Shown here: positions 38,924 to 47,567 of the stretch, piece by piece
How positions within the stretch are numbered: the stretch's first letter is position 1
How the letters are laid out: every line of letters starts with the position of its first letter
Assembly (NCBI GenBank): GCA_039795165.1
Contig: JBDKER010000005.1
Location: forward strand, 62,001 to 126,000
Length of the DNA: 64,000 bases
DNA from: V1-33 sp039795165
Lineage (GTDB): Bacteria; Verrucomicrobiota; Verrucomicrobiia; Verrucomicrobiales; V1-33
Reading direction: 5' to 3'
Notes under the pieces: model-generated
Seen by the model: only the letters and a program-made list of their open reading frames with translations
Database searches by the model: none
What the model was told of the DNA's origin: nothing
Program-made: the position numbers and the translations under genes

Positions 38924-40522
38924 ATGATGACTGTGCTCCGATTTCCTGCCATGGTGCTGCTGGCGGCTTTGCTGCTGGCTGGCTGGGTCGGCGGGGCTGA
39001 GAAGCCGGGGAAGGCGAAGGCCGCCGGGGCAGCCAAGCCGAAGGCGGGGAAGGCCACCGGCGCGGCACCGAAGCCGGCTGCGGGCAAGCCTGCGAAGGCG
39101 GCGAAGCCGGGGGTGCCGGCTGGAGCGGGTGGTCAGCCGAGGGTGGCCTGGCGGCCGGAGTATTACCGGAACCGGGCGTATGTGCCCATGGAGCAGGTGG
39201 CTGCGTATTATGGGCTGAAGGAACCGAAGGAGAGCGGGAAGCTGGTGATTCTGTCCGATGGGGCAGGGAAGCTGCGGATTGAGTTCACGCGGGGCGAGAA
39301 GCTCGTGCGGATCATGGGCTGGGCGTTCTATTTGTCCTTCCCGGTGGTCGAGGTGGAAGGGATATTGATGGTATCGGTGTACGATGTCCGGAATGTGATC
39401 GATGCGATTCTGCATCCCGGGGAGCGACGGGATCCTGCGCAGCTGCAGACGGTGGTCATTGATCCGGCGTTTGGCGGACTGGAGTCGGGTATCCGGGTGG
39501 CTGGTCTTGCGGAGAAGGATGTGGCTCTCGACATTGGCAAGCGGCTGGCAGGCAAGCTTGAGGCTGCGGGTTTCAAGGTGGTCATGACGAGGAAGGATGA
39601 CAGCACGGTGAGTCTGGCCGACCGGGAGAAGGTGGCGGCGGGGGTGGCAGGCGAAGCGGTTTTTGTGAGCATCCGGGGCAACAGCGGGGCTGCGGGGGTG
39701 CGCGGGATGGAGACGGGCACGCTGCCGCCTGCGGGGACTCCGGCCACGGCGGAGGAAGACAATGACAAGGTGGACCGGCGGTTTCATGCGGGGAACATCA
39801 ATGACCGGGAGAGTCTGGCGCTTGCGGCCGTGCTGCAGAGCAGCGTGATCAGCACCCTGAAGATTCCGGATCTGGGAATCCGGCGGACGCGCTTTGCCGA
39901 GCTGCGGGACATCAATCTTCCGGCTGCGGTGGTGCGGGTGGGTTATCTTTCCCACAAGGAAGAAGGAGGGCGGCTGGCGACTGCGGAATACCGGGAGAGT
40001 CTGGCCGAGAACCTTCTCGCGGGGATCCGGCGGTACGCGCAGTTTCTTTCCTACAAGCTCGAGGAACGCCTGGAAGAAGAAAAGAACCGTCCCCTGCAGT
40101 TCGGCGAAATCCGGGCGGAAGTGACAGCCCTTGATGCCGGGCTCGCGGGAGAACGGATTCTCCTCCATGTACCCGTGCGGGCGGCTCCCGGCGTTTTCGT
40201 GGAACGCGAGAAGGTGGAAGTGCAGCTCTATCTCTTCGAGCGCGTCGACGGCGAGGAAATCGATCTGTCGGCGGCCAATCCACCCCGGGACGAATGGTTG
40301 TCCGTCCTGCCCGACTGGAAGGCGACGCGCGAGGAAGTGCTGGCGCTTACCTACCTGCGCCCGACCTTTGGTCAGGCCGAGCAGAAGGCGTACGGGAAGC
40401 GCACGTACTTTGGCTATGTGGCCCGGCTGGTCTATGACGGGCGGGTGGTTGACGAGGCGGCCTCGCCTTCCAATCTGAAGCGGTGTCTTTTCTATTTCAC
40501 GGCGGTTTTTCCGCGCCGCTGA
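38924..40522 (+). CDS. N-acetylmuramoyl-L-alanine amidase-fold protein, catalytic residues lost
   Basis: The 532-residue product has a signal peptide (MVLLAALLLAGWVGGA) and a Lys/Ala/Pro-rich linker to about residue 70. A copper-amine-oxidase-N-like segment follows (YVPMEQVAAYYGL). An Amidase_3 domain spans about 173-355: VVIDPAFGGLESG, EKDVALDIGKRLAGKLEAAGFKV, FVSIRGN and VVRVGYLSHKEEGGRLATAEYR. Active family members have PGHGG, SIHAN and VExGFLSN. Here these zinc and catalytic positions are Phe183, Arg251 and Arg338, and only Glu197 remains. It probably binds peptidoglycan or regulates a real amidase. About 170 extra C-terminal residues are not recognised. It is divergent from rplU. Confidence 0.8.
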   Translation: MMTVLRFPAMVLLAALLLAGWVGGAEKPGKAKAAGAAKPKAGKATGAAPKPAAGKPAKAAKPGVPAGAGGQPRVAWRPEYYRNRAYVPMEQVAAYYGLKEPKESGKLVILSDGAGKLRIEFTRGEKLVRIMGWAFYLSFPVVEVEGILMVSVYDVRNVIDAILHPGERRDPAQLQTVVIDPAFGGLESGIRVAGLAEKDVALDIGKRLAGKLEAAGFKVVMTRKDDSTVSLADREKVAAGVAGEAVFVSIRGNSGAAGVRGMETGTLPPAGTPATAEEDNDKVDRRFHAGNINDRESLALAAVLQSSVISTLKIPDLGIRRTRFAELRDINLPAAVVRVGYLSHKEEGGRLATAEYRESLAENLLAGIRRYAQFLSYKLEERLEEEKNRPLQFGEIRAEVTALDAGLAGERILLHVPVRAAPGVFVEREKVEVQLYLFERVDGEEIDLSAANPPRDEWLSVLPDWKATREEVLALTYLRPTFGQAEQKAYGKRTYFGYVARLVYDGRVVDEAASPSNLKRCLFYFTAVFPRR

Positions 40523-40552
40523 GCGTGCTCAGGGATTTCCCTAGGAAAATGC

Positions 40553-40581
40553 TTGCCGGATTCCGGCCCATTTCCTAAACT
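40553..40581 (+). promoter_or_regulatory. Candidate sigma-70 promoter for the pseudopilin gene
   Basis: TTGCCG (40553-40558) and TAAACT (40576-40581) are separated by exactly 17 bases. They lie 109 bases before the pseudopilin ATG in an otherwise empty gap. Confidence 0.5.
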
Positions 40582-40689
40582 GAGGTCGTCTTCCGGGAAA
40601 AGCGGCATCGGCAGCACCGCTGTCTGTCATCCCGGAGGTCACAACATCATAACCATCCGCGGCAGAAACCGCACATCCCGAACTCATCC

Positions 40690-41370
40690 ATGAAAAAACG
40701 ACCAATGACCAGGGGCTTTACCCTGATCGAACTGCTGGTGGTGATTGCGATCATCGCCATGCTCGCCGCCGGGGCCTTCACGGGCTTCGGTGCTGTCATG
40801 CCCGGCGTCCGCGCCAAGCAGGCTGCCAAGCAGCTGACGACCATCAACACATGGCTCAACGCCTTTGCGCTCGAAGGAACCAACAATGGTCAGTTCCCGC
40901 AGGGCAGCACGGCCAATCAGGCCTTCCGCCAGCTCTTCATGGGCGGCTATGGTGCTGACGAAATGCAGTTCTACATCCCGAACGATGCCTATCACAATAC
41001 CCGTCCGAACAAGCGTCCTGACAACGACAAGGGCCAGGCTCCGGACTACGTGCAGGCGCTGCAGCCGGGTGAAAACGCCTTCGCTTACGTGGGCGGACTG
41101 GACAACACGTCCGACGGTCGCCTTCCGCTGATTGCGAACGGCTTTGCCAATGGTTCGCCTGGTATCTGGTCGCGCAACAAGAATGACCGTGGTGGTGTCT
41201 TTGAAGGCAAGAAGGCTGTGGTGCTGCGGGTCAATGGATCTGCGCAGGCGCACGACCTCATGGGTGGCAATCTGTTTGTTTCCGAGCTGAACAATGGACA
41301 GCCGGTGAACATCTTCAGCGCCCAGTTCTTCGGAACCGACGAAAATCCGAACATCCTCAATCCGGAGTAA
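40690..41370 (+). CDS. Type II/IV pseudopilin-like protein (prepilin N-terminal methylation motif)
   Basis: The 226-residue product begins with a short basic leader and the prepilin signal RGFTLIELLVVIAIIAMLAAG. Cleavage is after Gly and Glu5 of the mature helix is present. The globular domain (GVRAKQAAKQLTTINTWLNAFALEGTNNGQFPQG) is like the many DUF1559/H-X9-DG-type or GspG-like pseudopilins of Planctomycetota and Verrucomicrobiota, but I could not settle which. No pilus or secretion genes are adjacent. It has its own promoter and terminator, so it is a single-gene unit. Confidence 0.85.
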   Translation: MKKRPMTRGFTLIELLVVIAIIAMLAAGAFTGFGAVMPGVRAKQAAKQLTTINTWLNAFALEGTNNGQFPQGSTANQAFRQLFMGGYGADEMQFYIPNDAYHNTRPNKRPDNDKGQAPDYVQALQPGENAFAYVGGLDNTSDGRLPLIANGFANGSPGIWSRNKNDRGGVFEGKKAVVLRVNGSAQAHDLMGGNLFVSELNNGQPVNIFSAQFFGTDENPNILNPE

Positions 41371-41401
41371 GCTTCGGATCGTTCTGGAATTATTCTCAGC
41401 G

Positions 41402-41444
41402 GCACCCGGGTTTCTCTTTGTGGAGGGCCCGGGTGCTGTGTTTT
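41402..41444 (+). terminator. Terminator after the pseudopilin gene
   Basis: GCACCCGGG and CCCGGGTGC form a perfect 9-bp stem with a 17-base loop, followed by TGTGTTTT. It lies 31 bases after the stop. Confidence 0.8.
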
Positions 41445-41473
41445 CGGGGAGCTGGAAAGGACGGAATCGGGCC

Positions 41474-42943
41474 ATGGAAGCAGGGATTGTCAGGAATCTT
41501 TCGGGGAGCGATTACCGGGCGGGGCTTCGTTGTGCTGCGTTGCTCTGGAAGCGGCGGCGGGAGGCGGCTGGGGATGGGGTGAAGCGGCGGGAATGGATGG
41601 CGGGAGGAGACGAGGCGAGGGTGATTGGCGGCTTTGCGCGCCGGCTGCATGCTGAAGGGCGGGAGATTGCGGCGGTGGACCGGGGGGAAGCGGTCGAACT
41701 GACGGCGGCACTGCTGCCGCAGCGGATTCCGCTGCATGGCGCGGTTTTCTGTGGTGGGGGCGGAACTGCGCGGATTGATCTGCTGATTCCGGATGAAAGC
41801 GATGGTGGCTGGCGTCTTGCGAGGGTCCGCAACGGGGCTGCGGTACGCGACGCGCATCTGGAGGACCTTGCCTTTCAGTGGCACGTGTGTGCGGCTGCGG
41901 GGCTTCCAGTGACTGGTTGTTCGGTGATTCATGTGAACAGTCAGTACCGCCGCGCGGGAGAAATCGACCCTGCGGGACTGCTGCGGGAACGGGATATAAC
42001 CGAAGCCGTGCGGGCGAAGCTGGCGGCGTTGGCTGGGCAACTCGGGGAAATGGCGGCGGTGGCGGCGGCGGAACGCTGTCCGGGGACACCGATCGGGCCC
42101 CAGTGTCTTTATGGGCCTGGCTGTGCCTACCGGGATGAGTGCTGGGCATTTCTGCCGGAGCATCCGGTCACAGATCTGTCGGGCGACCATGCTGGTCTGC
42201 GGTGGCAACTGGTGGCGTCGGGAGTGCTGCGCATGGCCGGCATTCCGGATGATGCGGTGCTGAGCGGGAGGCAGAAGATTCAGCGCGAGGCCGTGCGCGG
42301 CGGCCGTCCTCACCGCGACGAAGCTGCCTTGTCTGCGTTTCTCGGCAAGCTGCGCTGGCCGCTGGCCTTTCTTGATGTCGAGGCCCTGTCGTCGCCGGTG
42401 CCATGGTACGATGGGACATCGCCGTTCGAGGAAGTGCCCGTGCAGTTTTCGCTGCACATTCAGCAGGAACCCTGCGGGCCGCTGGAGCATCATGAATTCC
42501 TTGCGGAGGGACCCGATGACCCGCGGCCTGCGCTGTCGGCGGCTCTGCGGGCATGTCTGCCTGCGGAGGGATCGATTGTCGCTTATCATGCGCCGCTGGA
42601 ACGCCGGTGCCTGCAGGCGGCGGCAGACTCTTCCTGCTGGGAGAACCGGCTCGTGGATCTCATGGATCCCTTCCGGAGCTTTGCGTGGCATGGCGCGGGG
42701 CAGCATGGCGGGATTTCGCTCAAGCAAGTGTTTCCGGCTGTCACCGGGCGCAGTCATGCGGGCCTGCTCATTCAGGATGGCCTTGCCGCGGCACGGGCCT
42801 TTGCGGCGGCCGAATTCGGATCGCTGTCCGCGGATGAACGCCGGGAACTGCGGGTAGCCCTGCGCGATTACTGCCGCACTGATACCCTTGCGATGGCCGG
42901 GGTTGTCGATGCGCTGAGGACGGCGGCGGCCTCCGGTTCCTGA
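41474..42943 (+). CDS. DUF2779 protein: Cas4-like N-terminus plus DEDD exonuclease domain
   Basis: The 489-residue protein has two parts. Residues 1-225 look like a Cas4-type PD-(D/E)xK domain with an iron-sulfur cluster (Cys20, Cys211, Cys217, Cys223; CLYGPGCAYRDECW). The nuclease core reads RIDLLIP..WRLARVRNGAAVRDAHLEDLAFQ, where the usual ExK is R117-V-R119. Residues about 295-475 are the DUF2779 RNase H-like/DEDD exonuclease domain: FLDVEAL (D301, E303), YHAPLERR (E376), DLMDPF (D395) and YCRTDTLAM (D470). This half seems intact. The function is unknown. No CRISPR genes are nearby. ATG 41474 is chosen because the frame upstream overlaps a terminator. Confidence 0.75.
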   Translation: MEAGIVRNLSGSDYRAGLRCAALLWKRRREAAGDGVKRREWMAGGDEARVIGGFARRLHAEGREIAAVDRGEAVELTAALLPQRIPLHGAVFCGGGGTARIDLLIPDESDGGWRLARVRNGAAVRDAHLEDLAFQWHVCAAAGLPVTGCSVIHVNSQYRRAGEIDPAGLLRERDITEAVRAKLAALAGQLGEMAAVAAAERCPGTPIGPQCLYGPGCAYRDECWAFLPEHPVTDLSGDHAGLRWQLVASGVLRMAGIPDDAVLSGRQKIQREAVRGGRPHRDEAALSAFLGKLRWPLAFLDVEALSSPVPWYDGTSPFEEVPVQFSLHIQQEPCGPLEHHEFLAEGPDDPRPALSAALRACLPAEGSIVAYHAPLERRCLQAAADSSCWENRLVDLMDPFRSFAWHGAGQHGGISLKQVFPAVTGRSHAGLLIQDGLAAARAFAAAEFGSLSADERRELRVALRDYCRTDTLAMAGVVDALRTAAASGS

Positions 42944-43034
42944 TGCCGGGGATCCGCAGAACCGTATGGGAAGAAGTGACGGAACGTCGGTGGCGGCATG
43001 TCATGATCGGGAAATTCCAAACATGCCCTGCCTT

Positions 43035-43802
43035 ATGAACCGCCGACAGTTTCTGGGAACCTCCGCCGCCTCTCTTGCCATGCCCATGATGAGTCATGGA
43101 GCCGAGGGCGGGCCGTGTCATGAACTGAGAATCTACTATGCTCATGAAGGCAAGCTTGATGCCCTCAATGCGCGGTTCCGGGATCATACGCTCGGCTTGT
43201 TCCGCAAGCATGGGATGACCAATGGCGGGTACTTTCTGCCGAAGGAGAATGCCGATCGCCGGCTCGTGTATTTTCTGTCGTATCCTGACCGCAAGGCACG
43301 GGATGCTTCATGGAAGGCATTTCTGGCGGATCCCGACTGGCGGGCTGCGGCGGCTGCCTCCGAAAAGGATGGACCGCTCGTCGCCAGGGTCGATGCACTT
43401 TTTCTCAAGCCGACGGATTATTCTCCTGAACTGAAGCTTGAGCGGCGCGACCCTCCGCGGGTTTTTGAATGGCGCACGTACACGACGCCGCCGAAGCTGC
43501 TGGCGAATCTCAACGAGCGCTTCCGGCGTCATACCTGCGGATTATTCGCGAAGCATGGCATGACCAATGTGATCTACTGGAATCCCGAGGCCGGACAACC
43601 TGCCGCCGAATTGACCCTCACCTATCTGCTGGCTCATGATTCGGAAGATGCAGCAGCCGCTTCGTTCAAGGCCTTCCGGGCTGACCCGGAATGGACGGCG
43701 GCGAGAGAGGCTTCCGAGAAGGCAGCGGGAGGCAGTCTGACGGTGCCCGATGGCGTGAAGTCGGTCATGATGGTGCCGACGGATTATTCGCCGCTGGCCT
43801 GA
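43035..43802 (+). CDS. NIPSNAP family protein, two tandem domains, exported
   Basis: The 255-residue protein starts MNRRQFLGTSAASLAMPMMSHG, a Tat-like (twin Arg) signal. Two homologous domains of about 110 residues follow. Each has R(I/T)Y, a FR.HT.GLF.KHGMTN core, and an end with DP(D/E)W.AA..ASEK. NIPSNAP proteins are small ferredoxin-like dimers of unknown function, common in secreted form in Planctomycetota and Verrucomicrobiota. ATG 43023 (MPCL) is an alternative start. Confidence 0.85.
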   Translation: MNRRQFLGTSAASLAMPMMSHGAEGGPCHELRIYYAHEGKLDALNARFRDHTLGLFRKHGMTNGGYFLPKENADRRLVYFLSYPDRKARDASWKAFLADPDWRAAAAASEKDGPLVARVDALFLKPTDYSPELKLERRDPPRVFEWRTYTTPPKLLANLNERFRRHTCGLFAKHGMTNVIYWNPEAGQPAAELTLTYLLAHDSEDAAAASFKAFRADPEWTAAREASEKAAGGSLTVPDGVKSVMMVPTDYSPLA

Positions 43803-43850
43803 CGTTTTGTGCTTCCCGGGGACTGGCGGGAACTGGTACCATGGAAGCCG

Positions 43851-44831
43851 ATGCGTCTGCTGTGTCTGCTGCTGCCATGGATTCTCGGAAGCTGCGGGCG
43901 TCCGGTGGTTCCTGTCGCTGCGGCGAAGACGAGCATTGATCCGGTGCCATGGAGTGGCTGGTCAGATGCCCTGCGGGTCTCCAATGGTTTGGTGGAGGCA
44001 ATCGTGGTGCCGTCGGTCGGGAGAATCATGGAATTCCGCAGGGTGGGGGAAACCGGGGGACCGTTCTGGCACGAGGCCGCGCTGCATGGTCAGCCGGTGT
44101 CGCCAGATCCGGCCGAGTGGCGGAATTTCGGGGGAGACAAAACGTGGCCGGCTCCGCAGGAAGCCTGGCCACAGCATTGGCCGCGGGCGTGGCCTCCGCC
44201 GGTCATCTTCGATCAATCCGCGATGTCGGCAGTCATTGCCGGGGATTCCATGGTGCTGTCGTCGGCGCTCGATGAGGCGACCGGGTTGCGTTGTCGGAGG
44301 GAGATTTCGCTGACCGCCGGTCAGGCGGAAATGGTGGTGCGGACCGAGTATCAGAAGGTGTCGGGTGAACCAGTGGCGGTGAGTCCATGGGTCATTACGC
44401 AGCTGCACAATCCTCAGCTCATGGCGGCTCCGGTTCCGCAGGAATCCTCGCTGGGGAGCGCCTGGGTGGTGCTTTCCGGAAATCCCCGGGGAGTGGAACA
44501 GAAGGACGGCATGGTCACGTGGACGCGCCATCCGGCCGAGTCCGCCAAGATCGGCATGGACGGCAGCCGTCTCATCTGGGTGGGGGCGCGCGAGGTACTG
44601 GTCATCGATTCTGCCCGGCAGCCGGGTGCCGAGTATCCGGACAAGGGCACGAGCACGCAGTTCTATACGAATGCCGGGGCGCAGGATTATGTGGAACTGG
44701 AAACGCTCGGACCCCTCGTCACTCTGCGGCCCGGGGAATCGTGCGCCGCTGTGAACCGCTACCGCCTGCGGCCCCGGGAAACCGGGCGGACACCAACGGA
44801 GGAAGCGGCGGCCTCCGCCGCACGGCCGTGA
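43851..44831 (+). CDS. DUF4380 lipoprotein
   Basis: The 326-residue product has a lipoprotein signal (MRLLCLLLPWILGSC). The body fits DUF4380: VSNGLVEAIVVPSVGRIMEF, then WRNFGGDKTWPAPQ.AWPQHW.R.WPPP..FD. The fold is likely beta-sandwich, similar to galactose mutarotase, and acts in the envelope. Substrate unknown. It follows the NIPSNAP gene by 48 bases on the same strand, so the two may be co-transcribed. Confidence 0.75.
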   Translation: MRLLCLLLPWILGSCGRPVVPVAAAKTSIDPVPWSGWSDALRVSNGLVEAIVVPSVGRIMEFRRVGETGGPFWHEAALHGQPVSPDPAEWRNFGGDKTWPAPQEAWPQHWPRAWPPPVIFDQSAMSAVIAGDSMVLSSALDEATGLRCRREISLTAGQAEMVVRTEYQKVSGEPVAVSPWVITQLHNPQLMAAPVPQESSLGSAWVVLSGNPRGVEQKDGMVTWTRHPAESAKIGMDGSRLIWVGAREVLVIDSARQPGAEYPDKGTSTQFYTNAGAQDYVELETLGPLVTLRPGESCAAVNRYRLRPRETGRTPTEEAAASAARP

Positions 44832-44893
44832 ACGCTCTGCACTCTTGCAGCGGATCCGGTTCTCGGCACAGCCTCTGAAACGCTTTTTCTCCC

Positions 44894-45997
44894 ATGGAAC
44901 AAGGTTCTTTCGAACTTCCTCCGAAATCCCAGCGGCTGCGGCGGCGCGATCCACGGCCACCGGCCATGTCGCCGGGGGCGCGCATTCATGTGGGCGAACA
45001 GAGGGTCAGCGAAGTCACCTTCCGGGTCATGGATTATTCGCCCGCCGGAGTCCGCGAACTGCAGGCCGACACGGCCGGACAATGTGTCGATTTCGAAGGA
45101 CGGGACAGTCCCACCTGGATCATGGTGACCGGGCTCCATGAGGTCGACAAGATCGGTGCCCTGCTCGAAGCGTACGGGATTCACCCGCTTGTGCAGGACG
45201 ACATCCTGAACACGAATCAGCCTCCCAAAGTGGAGGATTTCGGATCGTACCTCTTTGTGACGGCGCGGCAGCTGACCCTTGCGCCGGAGGAGTGCGATGA
45301 GGATTTCGATGTGCAGCACTTTTCGGCGATTCTGACCGAGCGCGTCCTCATCACCTTCCATGAGGCTCCCAGTCCGGTCTTTGCGCCCGTTCTCACGAGG
45401 CTCAAGGAAGGCAAGGGACGGATCCGGAATCAGGGACCGGATTATCTGCTCTGGGCCCTCCTTGATGCGCTGCTCGATCATTATCTGCTGGCCCTCGATG
45501 CCATCGAGGAAGAAGTGGCGGAACTCGACGAGGAACTGACGCTGCCGGGGGCCGACATCGACCTCGGCGAGATTCATGGAGTGCGTGCCCGCACGAATTT
45601 CCTGTACCGGATCGTGCGGCCCATGCGGGAAGTGGCGACGGTCCTTCAGCACAGCGACAGCGATCTTCTCTCGGACAGCCTTACGCCGTTTCTGCGCGAT
45701 CTGTACGACCATTCATGGCACGCCATCGAAACGGCGGATCACCTGCGCGAGGCGGTCACTTCGATCCGGGAATTTCATCATGCTGTGCTCGGGCAGCGCA
45801 TGAATGAAGTGATGAAGGTGCTGACGGCGATCAGCACGGTTTTTCTGCCGCTGACCTTTGTGGCGGGGGTGTACGGGATGAACTTCGAGAATCAGCCCGA
45901 ATTCCGCTGGAAATGGGGCTATGCGTTCGTGTGGGGCGTATTCGTGCTCATCACGCTGGCCCTGCTCTGGTATTTCCGGAGACGGCGCTGGCTGTGA
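44894..45997 (+). CDS. corA: CorA-type magnesium/cobalt transporter
   Basis: The 367-residue protein has the long cytoplasmic alpha/beta domain (VQDDILNTNQPPKVEDFGSYLFV) and the coiled helix ending RMNEVMKVLTAISTVFLPLTFVAGVYGMNF. The GMN selectivity motif and a second transmembrane helix (YAFVWGVFVLITLALLWYF) ending RRRRWL follow. CorA pentamers mediate Mg2+ and Co2+ uptake across the inner membrane. Length and order are normal. It is convergent with the sulfatase gene. Confidence 0.95.
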   Translation: MEQGSFELPPKSQRLRRRDPRPPAMSPGARIHVGEQRVSEVTFRVMDYSPAGVRELQADTAGQCVDFEGRDSPTWIMVTGLHEVDKIGALLEAYGIHPLVQDDILNTNQPPKVEDFGSYLFVTARQLTLAPEECDEDFDVQHFSAILTERVLITFHEAPSPVFAPVLTRLKEGKGRIRNQGPDYLLWALLDALLDHYLLALDAIEEEVAELDEELTLPGADIDLGEIHGVRARTNFLYRIVRPMREVATVLQHSDSDLLSDSLTPFLRDLYDHSWHAIETADHLREAVTSIREFHHAVLGQRMNEVMKVLTAISTVFLPLTFVAGVYGMNFENQPEFRWKWGYAFVWGVFVLITLALLWYFRRRRWL

Positions 45998-46006
45998 CGG
46001 GGCGAA

Positions 46007-47413
46007 TCATTCCCCGGCGGCGCGGCGGAAGCCGGGCGGACGGCTGCCGGCTTCATGAGCTGTGGGCATGCGGGCACCGGTGCGCTGTCGCCATGCGTGG
46101 AGGGCGGTGCGGAGTTCCGTGGTCCGGCCCGGTTCGTCTGCGGCGAGGTTCCGTGTTTCGCCGGGGTCTTTTCCGAGGTGATAGAGTTCGGTGCGATGGT
46201 CCTCGAGGAATTCAAGGAGCTTCCATGGTCCCTGCTGGACGGTGCTTACCGGGGTGGTGCGCCACGAGTTTTCGCCTGCTCCGAGGTACCCTGGAAAGTG
46301 CTGGAAAATGGGCGGACGGTCCGTGGTAGCGGGCTTGCGGAAGACAGGCACAAGGCTTGTCCCGTCGAGGGTCTGACCGGGTGGCTGGGCCGACGCGATT
46401 TCAAGGAGGGTAGGAAAGAGGTCGACATGGATGCCCGGGGCATCCGAGGTGGTTCCTGCGGGAATGGTGCCCGGCCAGCGCACGATGAAGGGCACGCGGG
46501 TACCGCCTTCGTAGAGACTGCCCTTACCACTGCGGAGCGGGGCATTGTCCGTGATGTCGCCGGCTTTGCGCAGGCCTTCGCGGCGGTAGCCACCGACTCC
46601 GCCATTGTCGCTCGAGAAAATGACGACCGTACGTTCCGTCAGGCCTAGCTCCGCGAGCGTCTGGACCACGCGGCCCACGCTTTCATCGATGCTGGCAATC
46701 ATGGCCGCATAAACGGGGTCGTGATGCCCGCCAGCCGCCACCCTGCGGCGGAAATGCTCAATCAGTTCCGGTTTGGCCTCGTGCGGCGAATGCACACCGA
46801 AGTGTGGCAGGTAAAGGAAAAATGGCTTCTCCCGGTGGCGGTGGATGAAGTCGACGGCCTTGTCCGTCAGGAAATCCGCGAGGTACTGGCCTTCGGGAAC
46901 CTGCGATGGAGGATTCGTGCGGAATCCGAAATGCCGTCCCATGGTCACGAGGGCTTCGTCGAAGCCGCGCTTGGCGGGATGATGCCCTCCGGATTCGCCA
47001 AGATGCCATTTGCCGAACATGCCGGTGGCATAGCCCGACTTCTGGAGCGCCTCGGCCACCGTGGTGCGGTCGAGCGGAAGTTCCGTGACATTGTCCACTG
47101 GCCGCAGGCTGCGCCGCCACCATGGAAAGCGGTCGATGCTGCCGACCGTGTAAACTCCCGTGCGCGGGCTGTACTGACCCGACATCAGGGCGGCGCGGGT
47201 TGGCTGGCAGTTCTGGCAGGCATGGAACTGCGTCAGGCGCAGGCCCTCGGAGGCGAGGCGGTCGATGTGCGGCGTTTCGTAGAATCGGCTTCCCTGGCAG
47301 CCGAGGTCCGTCCAGCCGAGGTCGTCTGCCAGCATGAAGACCACGTTGGGCGGGGTGGCCATGGCGGATTGCCAGAGCAGCAGGGCGGCGAGGAACACGG
47401 GGAAACGCGGCAT
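46007..47413 (-). CDS. Secreted sulfatase (arylsulfatase family)
   Basis: The 468-residue enzyme has a signal peptide (MPRFPVFLAALLLWQSAMA). The sulfatase core includes VVFMLADDLGWTDLGCQGS (metal Asp30, Asp31) and the formylglycine motif C69-Q-P-T-R73 in CQNCQPTRAALMSGQYSPRTG. FGKWHLGE and FFSSDNGG-type metal motifs (VVIFSSDNGGVGG) complete it. It needs an anaerobic or aerobic formylglycine-generating enzyme, not seen here. It would desulfate carbohydrates or esters in the periplasm or outside. ATG 47413 is chosen since it begins the signal peptide. Confidence 0.93.
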   Translation of the reverse strand: MPRFPVFLAALLLWQSAMATPPNVVFMLADDLGWTDLGCQGSRFYETPHIDRLASEGLRLTQFHACQNCQPTRAALMSGQYSPRTGVYTVGSIDRFPWWRRSLRPVDNVTELPLDRTTVAEALQKSGYATGMFGKWHLGESGGHHPAKRGFDEALVTMGRHFGFRTNPPSQVPEGQYLADFLTDKAVDFIHRHREKPFFLYLPHFGVHSPHEAKPELIEHFRRRVAAGGHHDPVYAAMIASIDESVGRVVQTLAELGLTERTVVIFSSDNGGVGGYRREGLRKAGDITDNAPLRSGKGSLYEGGTRVPFIVRWPGTIPAGTTSDAPGIHVDLFPTLLEIASAQPPGQTLDGTSLVPVFRKPATTDRPPIFQHFPGYLGAGENSWRTTPVSTVQQGPWKLLEFLEDHRTELYHLGKDPGETRNLAADEPGRTTELRTALHAWRQRTGARMPTAHEAGSRPPGFRRAAGE

Positions 47414-47500
47414 GCCTTCCCATACTCCGGGCGCTGGCCCGCCGGGAAGGCCACATTCGCGGGATTTGCGGCTCCCCATTCCGTCAGGGGATGGCAACGC

Positions 47501-47528
47501 TTGACGCCCGGGGAGCGTTCTCTAAGGG
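47501..47528 (+). promoter_or_regulatory. Candidate sigma-70 promoter for sucC
   Basis: TTGACG (47501-47506) and TAAGGG (47523-47528), spacing 16, lie about 40 bases before the sucC ATG. The -35 box is strong and the -10 box weaker. Confidence 0.5.
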
Positions 47529-47567
47529 TCATCGGCGCGTCCGCCGCTCAACCCTTCCCATTCATCC

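Noticed and set aside
41474..42200. CRISPR-linked cas4
   Set aside because: The Cas4-like domain belongs to a DUF2779 fusion. No repeats or other cas genes are seen in the window.
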